Shown here in pieces: positions 43,720-51,922 of a stretch of 64,000 nt of DNA (its first letter is position 1; each line of letters starts with the position of its first letter). Below the pieces are notes generated by a model. The model was not told the DNA's origin, made no database searches, and saw nothing but the letters and a program-made list of their open reading frames with translations. The stretch is from contig CP070675.1 of NCBI GenBank assembly GCA_020352215.1, positions 5,075,891-5,139,890 of the forward strand, written 5' to 3'. Both the position numbers and the translations under genes were made by a program. Origin of the DNA: Phycisphaerales bacterium. Its GTDB lineage: Bacteria > Planctomycetota > Phycisphaerae > Sedimentisphaerales > Anaerobacaceae.

Positions 43720-46182
43720 CTAAGGCGGAGACCTCCCCCAGATACTGACTTCAAAGTGGAGAAGAGTGTTCGGGGGGTTATCGAAGTATATCCGCTTGGT
43801 TATCTCCTCGTCGGTCTCCAGCTCGCCGTCTCCCAAGAGATCCGACAAATCGACGTAGTCTTTGCCATCGCCGGTCTTGCCGTCCGGAGCGACCAGCTTG
43901 CTGGGTCCGGTGATATCCTCAATCACGAGCCAGACGGGGCTGTAAATCGACGTCAGGCATAGGTTGGTGACGGTTACCTTGTATGCCGCCAATACCTGCC
44001 CCGTATCGCCGAGAGGGACGTACCCAATGCGCCATTTTGACACCCTTACACACTCTTCAACGGGCTTCGGCTCGCCGAACACGATCGTTAACTCTGCCGT
44101 GTCGGTACCAGTCAGACCATCGTTGTCCGTTACGCGCAGCCGGACCATGCCGGAGTATTCTTGCTCCCATGTGCGCTCGTAAACCGCGTACCGTGTGGCG
44201 TAGTCGTATAAACCGTCGAAATCCCAATCCCACTCGTGAAGAACAATCTCTCCGTCTGCATCACGAGACTTGCTGGCGTCAAATGTTATCCCATCACCCA
44301 CGTTCCCCTCGTAAGGCCCGCCAGCATCAGCTACAGGCGCGACGGGAGGGATATACGCGTGCTCATAAGCGCCCATGTCAACCACTGCAATGTCGTCGCC
44401 GTCCGCATCCACTATCCTGGGATTGCCGTCAAGGTCTGTCGTGATACCAGGTGGCACTGCGCCATTATCTCCTGTCTCGATACACGGCGAAGCCGGCGAC
44501 AAGTGATAATCGGTGTCAGCAAACAGGGGATCGATATCAATGTTGTCTTCACCTGGCCAGCCCCCTTGCACATCGCTGTAGGTTATCGTTATTGTTGAGC
44601 CGTCGTTGTTTCGCACCTCATCGCCTTGATCCCAGGCGATGCAGTTGGTGAGCTCCAAATTGCTCGGGCACTGCCCTGCATCCGAATCACAAGCCAGAGC
44701 CGCTCCACTTGGCGCAGAGTTCGCAGCGAATGTGCAATTGGTCAACCGCGGGCTGCATCCCCGTTCGTAGCCGTGGCTGTGCATTCCACCGCCGGCTAAG
44801 TTTGCCTCGTTGCCGCTGAACAGACAGTTGGTGAATGTGGGGCTGCTATCGTAGTTGACCACGCCGCCACCGTGTGACGCCGAGTTTTCGTGGAACGTAC
44901 AGTTGGTCAGTGTTGGGCTGCTGGCATCATTGCTCATTCCGCCACCGTCCCATATCGCCCCGTTCGCGCGGAAGACACAATTAGTCACGGTCGGATTGGC
45001 GTCATCTTGATTGCCCATTCCTCCACCGAAAGCTGCCCAATTGCCACTGAAGGTGCAGTTCGTCACCGTCGGACTGCTGCCGGAGTTGTGCATTCCACCG
45101 CCGGCGGCGTCTGTGGCGTTGCCGGACGCGACCGTGAAGCCATCAAGCACCGCTGTTGCATCTGTTCCGCTGCCGGTCACCACATGGTAACTGTTTTCGT
45201 CATTGTTGGCGAAGTCTGCACCGTCGTCGCCGTCCAGGTCCCCGCTGAGAATCGTTTCGTAGAGCGCAATATCCCTTGCATCGGGGTCCGGCTCGCCAAA
45301 GCCGGCGTATCCACCGTAGATTGCCACGCCGTCTTTTAACTGGAATGTAGCACTTCTGTTTCCTGTACCGTCTGGATGCGCGGTATCCTCATCGGGCCCA
45401 TAGACACCCTCAGCTACTCGAATCTGGTCACCCGATTCGGCCGCGGCCAAAGCATCCTGTAGATAGTTGAATGCGTCCACCCAGCTCGATCCATCGTTAA
45501 CACCTGTTGAGTCCGCATCCACGTAGAAAGTCTTTGGCCCCAACGCAAGGGTCGTATACATCACCGAGGTGTTATAGGAACGGTAGGCGACGTGAAGGTC
45601 TCCGTTCGGACCTATGTCAATGGACGGGCAGGACACTATACCTCGTGAGTTCGGGTTCACGATTTCTTGGGCTCCCGTGCTGCTCACGTACCTTATATTG
45701 AAGTTGTCCGGCACGCTGTCGTGAGCCAAATGCCAATTGCCATCCGCATCGACTGCGATATCGATGCCGAGCCTGGATGCGCCGGCAATTGCCCGAGGAG
45801 TCGACCACTCCCCGGACAGGTTGTTCGTATACATCACCGAGGTGTTATAGGAACGGTAGGCGACGTGCAGGTCCCCATTCGGACCCATGTCAATGGAGGG
45901 GGATGACACCAGACCTCGTGAGTTCGGGTTCACGATTTCTTGGGCTCCCGTGCTGCTCACGTACCTTATATTGAAGTTGTCCGGGACGCTGTCGTGAACC
46001 AAATGCCAATTGCCATCCGCATCGATAGCAATATCGATGCCCATTCTGGACGAGCCGGCAATTACCTGGGGAGGCGACCAGGAGCGAGCGAGCGCGGGAT
46101 CGCCCAAATACGCCCCGGATATGAATAGGCTTATCAAGACAAGTTTTTTTGCATCACCTTTAATGCCCGCAGGTCCTTTCAA
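43720..46182 (-). CDS. Secreted beta-helix/PKD surface protein with tandem N-terminal repeats
   Basis: A protein of about 820 residues from TTG 46182. A signal peptide (AKKLVLISLFISGAYLG) leads into two nearly identical 91-residue repeats (IDADGNWHL, PDNFNIRYVSSTG, GPNGDLHVAYRSYN), which look like propeller-type blades. Then FYVDADSTGVNDGSSW opens a right-handed beta-helix (repeated NCTFSGN, GGGMHN, SPTVTNC coils), followed by SPASPCIETGDN, a PKD domain (VADAGGPYEGNVGDGITFDAS) and a C-terminal beta domain. It would be surface-exposed or secreted, with binding or lyase activity unproven. An alternative is ATG 46164 plus one extra A in the run of seven A at 46142-46148. Confidence 0.75.
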   Translation of the reverse strand: MKGPAGIKGDAKKLVLISLFISGAYLGDPALARSWSPPQVIAGSSRMGIDIAIDADGNWHLVHDSVPDNFNIRYVSSTGAQEIVNPNSRGLVSSPSIDMGPNGDLHVAYRSYNTSVMYTNNLSGEWSTPRAIAGASRLGIDIAVDADGNWHLAHDSVPDNFNIRYVSSTGAQEIVNPNSRGIVSCPSIDIGPNGDLHVAYRSYNTSVMYTTLALGPKTFYVDADSTGVNDGSSWVDAFNYLQDALAAAESGDQIRVAEGVYGPDEDTAHPDGTGNRSATFQLKDGVAIYGGYAGFGEPDPDARDIALYETILSGDLDGDDGADFANNDENSYHVVTGSGTDATAVLDGFTVASGNATDAAGGGMHNSGSSPTVTNCTFSGNWAAFGGGMGNQDDANPTVTNCVFRANGAIWDGGGMSNDASSPTLTNCTFHENSASHGGGVVNYDSSPTFTNCLFSGNEANLAGGGMHSHGYERGCSPRLTNCTFAANSAPSGAALACDSDAGQCPSNLELTNCIAWDQGDEVRNNDGSTITITYSDVQGGWPGEDNIDIDPLFADTDYHLSPASPCIETGDNGAVPPGITTDLDGNPRIVDADGDDIAVVDMGAYEHAYIPPVAPVADAGGPYEGNVGDGITFDASKSRDADGEIVLHEWDWDFDGLYDYATRYAVYERTWEQEYSGMVRLRVTDNDGLTGTDTAELTIVFGEPKPVEECVRVSKWRIGYVPLGDTGQVLAAYKVTVTNLCLTSIYSPVWLVIEDITGPSKLVAPDGKTGDGKDYVDLSDLLGDGELETDEEITKRIYFDNPPNTLLHFEVSIWGRSPP
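45559..46083 (-). repeat. Tandem duplication with a 273-base period inside the surface protein gene
   Basis: Plus-strand 45559-45831 and 45832-46083 are near copies; for example 45641-45747 and 45914-46020 differ at only two or three positions. The period of 273 bases is exactly 91 codons, so the reading frame is kept. It encodes the two N-terminal blades. Confidence 0.85.
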
Positions 46183-46354
46183 GGCACGACCTAAGGCCTC
46201 GGAATCAGGTGAGGCCGATCTCGCCCATCTGATAGGAGATCCCGGTACTGAGGCTGAGAAAGCGTTCCGTTCCGCGCCTTTTCCGGCTTCTGGAAACAGA
46301 CAGGCTGTTCTTTCGGGGGGAGTTGACGATCTCTCCCCCACTACGGCTTCCCGT
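46183..46354 (-). ncRNA. Candidate structured 5' leader RNA of the surface protein gene
   Basis: The transcript predicted from the promoter at 46361-46389 would carry about 170 bases before the start, with a chain of hairpins: TACGG/CCGTA around GAAG, GGGGGAG/CTCCCCC (10-base loop), AACAG/CTGTT, TTCC/GGAA, GATCTC/GAGATC (13-base loop) and GGCCTC/GAGGCC (10-base loop). The last two loops hold complementary ATCAG and CTGAT. GCCTC at 46196-46200 could also pair with GAGGC at 46250-46254, giving an alternative fold. I do not recognise a known riboswitch consensus. Structures are drawn by eye. Confidence 0.45.
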
Positions 46355-46360
46355 AATGGT

Positions 46361-46389
46361 AGTGTAACTGAATAACCGGAAGAGGCCAA
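46361..46389 (-). promoter_or_regulatory. Promoter of the surface protein gene
   Basis: Minus-strand TTGGCC (46384-46389) and TACACT (46361-46366) lie 17 bases apart, so transcription should begin near 46354. This puts the upstream part of the open frame (to 46428) outside the transcript and supports a start near 46182. Confidence 0.42.
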
Positions 46390-46435
46390 GGCTATTATGG
46401 GACTTGCCTGGATGTCCAGCTTAGCCACTTTTCGA

Positions 46436-46463
46436 TTGACGGTGGGTGATTTCGGGCTAAACT
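46436..46463 (+). promoter_or_regulatory. dprA promoter
   Basis: TTGACG (46436-46441) and TAAACT (46458-46463) lie 16 bases apart, with transcription start about 26 bases before ATG 46498. It is back to back with the surface protein promoter. Confidence 0.48.
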
Positions 46464-46497
46464 CAAGTCAAGCTCCTGCTTATGGGAGAGCGAATGG

Positions 46498-47652
46498 ATG
46501 CCAAGAGCCGAACCCAATTCCGCTGACGTTGAGAAATGGCTCAGACTTATCCGAGCCGATGGCGTCGGTCCCACGACTCTTGCCAAGCTCATAAAGCATT
46601 TTGGCACGGCCGACCGGGCCCTGGGCGCCGCGGTCAGTGAGCTGGCCGGAATTGATGGGATCGGCTTCAAAACCGCTGAACGCATCGCTGCAACCCGTGG
46701 GAAGTTCGACGCGACCGCAGAACTGGAACTGGCTGAGAAACTCGGTGTTTGGATTGTCCATAGTGCAGATGAGCGTTATCCGCTGGCCTTGAAGAAGATC
46801 TACGACCCTCCCCCGATCCTTTATGTGAAGGGTACTCTCACTCGCGAAGACAACTTGGCAATTTCGATAGTAGGCAGCCGACGTTGCAGCCTGTACGGCC
46901 AAGAGCAGGCCACACGACTGGCTCATTTCCTGAGTGCGGCTGGTTTCACTGTCGTCTCCGGCATGGCTCGCGGGATCGACACCGCCGCCCACAAAGGCGC
47001 ACTCTCGGCGTCCGGCCGTACAATCGCAGTGCAAGGCTGCGGCCTGGCAGCGGTGTTTCCGCCGGAGAACAAAAAGCTGTTTGAGCTGATAGTCGAATCC
47101 GGCGCCTGCATCAGCGAACTGCCGCTGCGTTACGAGCCATTGCCCGAGAACTTTCCACCGAGAAACAGGATCATCGCGGGATTGTCACTGGGGACAATTG
47201 TCATCGAGGCCGGCCACAGATCCGGCGCACTGATCACGGCCAGGGCTGCGCTGGAAAGCAATCGAGAGGTGATGGCGGTGCCGGGCAAGGTGGATTCGCC
47301 GCTGAGCAAGGGTTCGCACAGGTTGATAAAGGACGGTGCCAGGCTAATTGAATCCGTGGAAGATGTGATGGAGGCCCTTGGCTACGTTGGAGAGCAATTG
47401 AAGGACCACGTGAGCGCAACGGCTGCGGAAGCGACTGAGCGGGCACAAGAGCCTTTGTTCGAGACCAAGCAGCTGAGGCTGAGCGAGGATGAAAAGAAGC
47501 TCTATGAGCGTCTGAACAAGGAGCCAACACACATTGAGCAGATCATTGCCGATAGCCAAATGACACCCGGAATTGTCAATGCCGGGTTGATATCGCTGCA
47601 GCTAAAGGGTCTGGTGAAGCAATTCCCGGGCAGTATGTTTGCACGGAGCTGA
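46498..47652 (+). CDS. dprA: DNA-processing protein DprA
   Basis: A 384-residue cytoplasmic protein that binds single-stranded DNA taken up by transformation and loads RecA. The N-terminal helix-hairpin-helix domain (GVGPTTLAKLIKHFG, IDGIGFKTAERIAA) is followed by the Rossmann-like core: SIVGSRRCSLYGQEQA, VSGMARGIDTAAHKGAL, LPENFPPRNRIIAGLS and EAGHRSGALITARAA. A C-terminal winged-helix domain (EKKLYERLNKEPTHIEQII) ends it. Length and domain order are standard. It stands alone between divergent and co-directional genes. Confidence 0.95.
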   Translation: MPRAEPNSADVEKWLRLIRADGVGPTTLAKLIKHFGTADRALGAAVSELAGIDGIGFKTAERIAATRGKFDATAELELAEKLGVWIVHSADERYPLALKKIYDPPPILYVKGTLTREDNLAISIVGSRRCSLYGQEQATRLAHFLSAAGFTVVSGMARGIDTAAHKGALSASGRTIAVQGCGLAAVFPPENKKLFELIVESGACISELPLRYEPLPENFPPRNRIIAGLSLGTIVIEAGHRSGALITARAALESNREVMAVPGKVDSPLSKGSHRLIKDGARLIESVEDVMEALGYVGEQLKDHVSATAAEATERAQEPLFETKQLRLSEDEKKLYERLNKEPTHIEQIIADSQMTPGIVNAGLISLQLKGLVKQFPGSMFARS

Positions 47653-47781
47653 CATAATGCCTGTGCTCAATCCGTGCTTGTCGGGAAGGTTAACTAGGGG
47701 TTTCCGTGTACTTTTCGGTTGTGTGGGGGGCAAGAGGCGACGTCCGGCGACGGAGCAATCTTGGGGAGGGCGTTTTAGACG

Positions 47782-47809
47782 TGGAGAAAATCACACCAGT
47801 CGGTACAAT
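47782..47809 (+). promoter_or_regulatory. Possible promoter of the small membrane protein gene
   Basis: TGGAGA (47782-47787) and TACAAT (47804-47809) with a 16-base spacer lie about 60 bases before ATG 47873. The -35 box is weak. Confidence 0.3.
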
Positions 47810-47872
47810 GAATCTGGATGTCCAGCCGTGGATTTGGGGGCACGAAAGGCATAGAAAAGGGAGGCCGCTAAT

Positions 47873-48235
47873 ATGGCGACGGACAGACACAGATACTCGG
47901 GAACGGTGGGGGGCACCACGGTGGTACTTCTCGTTTTTGGGCTGATCGTCCTGTGTTTTGTGCGGTACTTCTGGGTGGATAGAGCGAATGGTCAGTACGG
48001 AACGCTCATAAGGGCGTATGTGCGGGAGACGCCTCAGTATCAGGAAGAGGACTTCGACAAGCTTAGGGAGCAACTCCTGGAAGGCGGCATGTTTATCAAG
48101 ATGCACCGATGGGATAGGAAGAGCTTCATCAAAGACCAAGAATTGTATGACAAGATGGTCGAGGCTTACAAGGCCCGCCAGCAGAGAATACGAGACCAGA
48201 CCGATAGCACGATTGACAGTCTGATCAATTTGTGA
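47873..48235 (+). CDS. Small single-pass membrane protein, unknown function
   Basis: A 120-residue protein with one transmembrane segment near residues 15-32 (TTVVLLVFGLIVLCFVRYF) and a charged C-terminal region of about 85 residues that should be helical, including EEDFDKLREQLLEGGMF and YKARQQRIRDQTDSTID. GGGAGG lies nine bases before ATG 47873. I do not recognise a family. It sits between dprA and the zinc-ribbon/TPR gene on the same strand. Confidence 0.65.
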   Translation: MATDRHRYSGTVGGTTVVLLVFGLIVLCFVRYFWVDRANGQYGTLIRAYVRETPQYQEEDFDKLREQLLEGGMFIKMHRWDRKSFIKDQELYDKMVEAYKARQQRIRDQTDSTIDSLINL

Positions 48236-48431
48236 GTCGTAAACGTGTGAGAAGACGAAAGCAACAATTTTTGATTGATTTGTGGTGACCTGTGATTGAA
48301 CGGGAGATTGCCATACCTGCTTGTGCGGTTACAGGCGTTGCTTCGTTGCCCGGAAAAGGAGAGTGTACGTGCATAAGCACATCTGAGGACGAGTGCGCAA
48401 GGCATGAGGCAGTAGGGAGAAAGGAGATATT

Positions 48432-50420
48432 GTGATTAGGTTTTGTTGCCGGAACTGTGGTCAGAAGATCGGGGCCCAAGATAAATTCTCAGGCAAGCGA
48501 GTTAAGTGCCCGAAGTGCGGCCACGTGGGCGTCGCACCCGGTGAGTTAGTCAGGATAGAGTTCCGCTGCGGCAGCTGCGGTCGGAAGATAAGCGTTCCGC
48601 AAAGTCGCGCCGGCAAAAAAGGCAAATGCCCAAAATGCAAGAACGTGGTCACTGTCCCGGAAGCAGAGAACACGGACTCGGTCACAGGTCAAGTGCCAAT
48701 ACACGACGGCTCTCAAAAGCGAATCTCGGCCGAGAGGACCACGACGGCGACTCTCACATGTTCGATATGCGGCGAAGATGTAAGCGTCCCGGAAGGCTCA
48801 AAGGGAGAACCCGTAGAGTGCCCCAAATGCGGTTGTTATGTAGCCGTTCCATCGGAGGAATATCCGGTACCAGAGAGCGATGCCTCGGTGCAGCCGAATA
48901 GAAATCTCAGCCGCGAAGCTGGGCAAAAATATATCGACCGTTTTGACACACCAAGACGAAGGTCGGTGACCAGACGCTACCTTTCGTTGGCGGTGCTGGC
49001 CGTGCTCGTTGCGCTGGTTGCTTTCTTCTATTTGAAACCTGTGGGCAGTACCAGCTACAACCGAGGCGTCGAAGCCCTTGAGGGGAACGACTACGACCTG
49101 GCCATAATTTGTTTCACGGAGGCGATACGGGACGATCCAAAGCTTGCCGCTGCCTACGTCAACCGGGGCGTTGCCTACCGCCGCAGGGGCGCCTGCGCCG
49201 AGGCTATCAGCGATTTCACGGAAGCCGTTCGACTCGACGCTGCGTTCACCTTCGCTTATCTGGGACGTGGCATCGCCTATGCCGAGCAGGGCGACTGTGA
49301 TGGAGCCATCGCCGACTACACGGAGGTGATCCGGCTCGATCCGAGTAACGCTGTTGCCTACTCCGGCAGAGGCGATGCCTTCCGCCGCAAGGGTGACTAC
49401 GATAAATCCATCGGCGACCTGACTCAAGCGATCCAACTGAATCCGAACGATGCTGTGGCATACGCCGGCAGGGGCGACGCTTTCCACCAAAAGGGTGACT
49501 ACGACAGAGCCGTCGCGGATCTGACTGAGGCCATCCAGCTCGATCCGAAATTGGTTTTTGCCTATAGTACCCGAGGCAAAGTGTACTCCGCGAAGAGTGA
49601 GCACACCAAGGCCGTCGCAGACTTCACCCAGGCGATCCGCCTTGACCCGGCGCTTGTTGAGGCCTATATGTCCCGTGGGGCGGTCTTTCGCGACGGGCGT
49701 GACTACGACAAGGCCATCGCTGACTTCACGAAGGTCATTGCAATGCGACCGGACTATGCAGTGGCTTACAACAACCGGGGGCTGGCTTATGCCAACAAAG
49801 GTGAATACGATTTGGCTCTCTCAGATTACAACAAGGCCCTTGAGGTGAGCCCGAAGTCCGCCACGGTCTACAACAATCGGGGGCTGGTCTATGCCAAGAA
49901 AGGCGCATACGATTTAGCCGTCACGGATTGTACGAAGGCCATTGAACTGGACCCGGACTATGCTGCGGCTTACACAAATCGGGGCGTTGCCTACTACCGC
50001 AAGGGCCTCCACGACAGAGCCATCTCGGATTGTGGCAAGGCCATTGAGATGGATCCGCGGGATGCGAGGGCTTACGTCCATAGGGCTCTGGCGTACGATG
50101 CCGAGGGCCGGCACGAAAGCTCTATACCGGATTATGACGCGGCCATTCGGATAAGCCCACGGTACGCCGACGCCCATTATGGGCGAGGCTTTGCCTATTA
50201 TGGTAAAGGTCAGTACGACAAGGCCGTCTTAGACTTCGACGAGGCTCTTGAAATAGATCCGAGGTTGGCAGCAGCCTACTACAGTCGGGCACTTGCCTGC
50301 TACCAGACCACAGACTTTGACAAGGCATGGAAAGACGTCCATGAGGCGCAAGGTTTGGGGCTGCAATTTCCCCCAGAGTTCCTCAAGGCTCTTCGTGAAG
50401 CCTCAGGAAGGGAAAAGTGA
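48432..50420 (+). CDS. Zinc-ribbon and TPR-repeat membrane protein
   Basis: A 662-residue protein starting at GTG 48432, with AAGGAG five bases upstream. Three zinc ribbons come first: CRNCGQKI with CPKCGHVG, CGSCGRKI with CPKCKNVV, and CSICGEDV with CPKCGCYV (residues about 5-140). One transmembrane helix follows (SLAVLAVLVALVAFFYL, about 186-202), then thirteen consecutive 34-residue TPRs, of the form AYNNRGLAYANKGEYDLALSDYNKAL, to the C-terminus. Orientation would put the ribbons in the cytoplasm and the TPRs outside. It probably acts as an assembly scaffold; no enzyme domain is present. Confidence 0.82.
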   Translation: MIRFCCRNCGQKIGAQDKFSGKRVKCPKCGHVGVAPGELVRIEFRCGSCGRKISVPQSRAGKKGKCPKCKNVVTVPEAENTDSVTGQVPIHDGSQKRISAERTTTATLTCSICGEDVSVPEGSKGEPVECPKCGCYVAVPSEEYPVPESDASVQPNRNLSREAGQKYIDRFDTPRRRSVTRRYLSLAVLAVLVALVAFFYLKPVGSTSYNRGVEALEGNDYDLAIICFTEAIRDDPKLAAAYVNRGVAYRRRGACAEAISDFTEAVRLDAAFTFAYLGRGIAYAEQGDCDGAIADYTEVIRLDPSNAVAYSGRGDAFRRKGDYDKSIGDLTQAIQLNPNDAVAYAGRGDAFHQKGDYDRAVADLTEAIQLDPKLVFAYSTRGKVYSAKSEHTKAVADFTQAIRLDPALVEAYMSRGAVFRDGRDYDKAIADFTKVIAMRPDYAVAYNNRGLAYANKGEYDLALSDYNKALEVSPKSATVYNNRGLVYAKKGAYDLAVTDCTKAIELDPDYAAAYTNRGVAYYRKGLHDRAISDCGKAIEMDPRDARAYVHRALAYDAEGRHESSIPDYDAAIRISPRYADAHYGRGFAYYGKGQYDKAVLDFDEALEIDPRLAAAYYSRALACYQTTDFDKAWKDVHEAQGLGLQFPPEFLKALREASGREK

Positions 50421-50457
50421 ATCAAGGCAGGGCGATCCCCCCGTGGCAAGCGTTCCT

Positions 50458-50610
50458 TCACTTGGACAGGTAAGAATATAGGCGATGGCTACCCACCAGG
50501 TGGAAGGAATGGGCGGGCAGGTTTCCCCAATAGGCGATCGTGATCCCTGACTCGTAAAGCGTGTCTCGGGCGATTCGGATCAGTTCTTGTTGAGTGGGTC
50601 GTACCAGCGC
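50458..50610 (-). pseudogene. Coding-like remnant without a start codon
   Basis: The minus strand is open for 50 codons to a TGA at 50458 and reads like real protein ([39 protein letters not shown]). It has no ATG, GTG or TTG start, and overlaps the last 31 bases of the prepilin gene in another frame. It may be the decayed 3' end of a gene, or chance. I do not recognise it. Confidence 0.3.
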
Positions 50611-51413
50611 TTAAAAACGGTGGGCTGGCCGTTTTCATCGGTTCCTGTGGTTTCCTGGAGGGAAGTTACATGGCTGTCCAGCCACAAGATATTCAGACTT
50701 CCACCCGTCTCGAACTCTCCGGCCGACCTTGTGTTGTGCCGGAAGATTCCGCGGTACCAGGGCGCACGGCCACCACCCTGTCGGTAGTGCCTCAGATTAA
50801 CGCCGCCCGGAGTCGGAGAGAAGAGCATGTCCGAATTGCCGGTGCCGGTCCCGTTTTCGATCCGTGGCTCCATATGGTCGTGGGCTACAATGACCTCGGC
50901 GTGCTTCGGAATAGCGGCTGCATTCTCCTCGGTGAGCCAGCCGTTGGCGCCAAATGCCGAGGTGTAAATGAGTTTGTGATCGCCGCCGTACAGTAGATCC
51001 TTCGCAACCGTCTCGCAGAAGTTGATCCAAGCGGCACAGCCAAATACTTTCCTCTCCTTGACGTAGTTCAGGTAGGCAATGCCCCAATAAGCGCGGTCAT
51101 CTCCCGCCCTCAGCGGATTTCCATTGTTATCCCACCAGAGGTGGCCATTGCAGTTGTTGGTGTGCGTGTACATATTAGGCATTTTGAAGTCGTTGTCCTC
51201 CAGGTACATTACGACCCCAAGGCCGACACTTCTGAGGTTTGCCCTGCAAGCCTGGTCCCGGGCCTGCTCTTTTACTCTTTGCAGGGCCGGCATCAGAATT
51301 GCCATCAATACCGCGATGATAGCGATAACGACCAAGAGTTCGATTAGCGTGAAGGCTGTTGCTAAATTCTTGTGAGTACTTGCTTTGTGATCTGTCTTTG
51401 CTGTGTTCGTCAT
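50580..51413 (-). CDS. Prepilin-type N-terminal methylation protein (type II secretion / pseudopilin-like)
   Basis: A 277-residue pseudopilin-like protein. The cleavage and methylation motif [20 protein letters not shown] is at residues about 21-40, after a 20-residue leader, with Glu at position +5. The long globular C-terminal part is of the planctomycete type and ends with [13 protein letters not shown], the short motif that closes many of these proteins. Many copies of such proteins occur in planctomycetes, often without being part of a pilus operon. A promoter lies at 51509-51537. Confidence 0.85.
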   Translation of the reverse strand: MTNTAKTDHKASTHKNLATAFTLIELLVVIAIIAVLMAILMPALQRVKEQARDQACRANLRSVGLGVVMYLEDNDFKMPNMYTHTNNCNGHLWWDNNGNPLRAGDDRAYWGIAYLNYVKERKVFGCAAWINFCETVAKDLLYGGDHKLIYTSAFGANGWLTEENAAAIPKHAEVIVAHDHMEPRIENGTGTGNSDMLFSPTPGGVNLRHYRQGGGRAPWYRGIFRHNTRSAGEFETGGSLNILWLDSHVTSLQETTGTDENGQPTVFKRWYDPLNKN

Positions 51414-51508
51414 GGGCCCTATCCGAAAAAGTGTACCGTTCCTACCCTATGTTACCAGCCGGGGCATTTCAATGTGCCTGCACTACACCCACGGCGCCTG
51501 TTACAACT

Positions 51509-51537
51509 ACCATACCACATATTTGGGCAAATTGCAA
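51509..51537 (-). promoter_or_regulatory. Promoter of the prepilin-like gene
   Basis: Minus-strand TTGCAA (51532-51537) and TATGGT (51509-51514) lie 17 bases apart, and the leader to ATG 51413 would be about 90 bases. Confidence 0.42.
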
Positions 51538-51854
51538 GTTTTTCGAATTTTCCTCTTTTTTTGTTTTTCTGTGTATTCTGGCTGCGGCGAATCCGCCCCT
51601 GGGAAAAAATACATTCTCTCGTAGTGCGCATCTACAAGCCAAGTTCAGCTGCAGCCGAGCTATCGCAATGCCGCAGCCAAACGGCAAGTGAATCGTGCGT
51701 TCTCTTGACGTACATTACCCCCATCTGCCGGGCGTCTCGGCTGCTGCTATGATGCGCAGGACCCGCTTCCTGTTCCACCAATCTGACGTTGTCACAGTAT
51801 TGGGGAGGTTTTTGCCAGGCCGGGTGTTCAAACCTTCCGACACTGTTTTTTGGG

Positions 51855-51884
51855 TTGATTATTGACCGGCGATCATTGATTATT
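51855..51884 (+). repeat. Direct repeat upstream of the serine hydrolase gene
   Basis: TTGATTATT occurs at 51855-51863 and again at 51876-51884, 21 bases apart, which is two helical turns. It lies 39 bases before ATG 51923 and could be a regulator site. Confidence 0.4.
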
Positions 51885-51922
51885 CTGGGTGGGGGTCGCG
51901 CGTTGGTGAGGTGAAAAGAAGA

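Larger units (their letters stand above)
51414..51922. other. Divergent intergenic region between prepilin and serine hydrolase genes
   Basis: These 509 bases hold no gene I can support. They contain the prepilin promoter, a T-rich stretch near 51540-51575, and two direct copies of TTGATTATT near 51855-51884. Overlapping short frames here look like chance. Confidence 0.5.

Noticed and set aside
43479-43754. Overlapping minus-strand frames between the surface protein and folC
   Set aside because: They lie over the terminator of the surface protein gene, two frames compete, and neither resembles a known protein.
46183-46428. N-terminal 82 codons of the longest frame of the surface protein
   Set aside because: A promoter and hairpins lie in this stretch, and the residues before the signal peptide look non-coding.
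47639-47854. A 71-codon frame after dprA
   Set aside because: It begins inside dprA, has no ribosome site and no recognisable sequence; the true next gene starts at 47873.
51359-51752. Plus-strand frames upstream of the hydrolase fusion
   Set aside because: They overlap the prepilin promoter and start; composition does not look coding.
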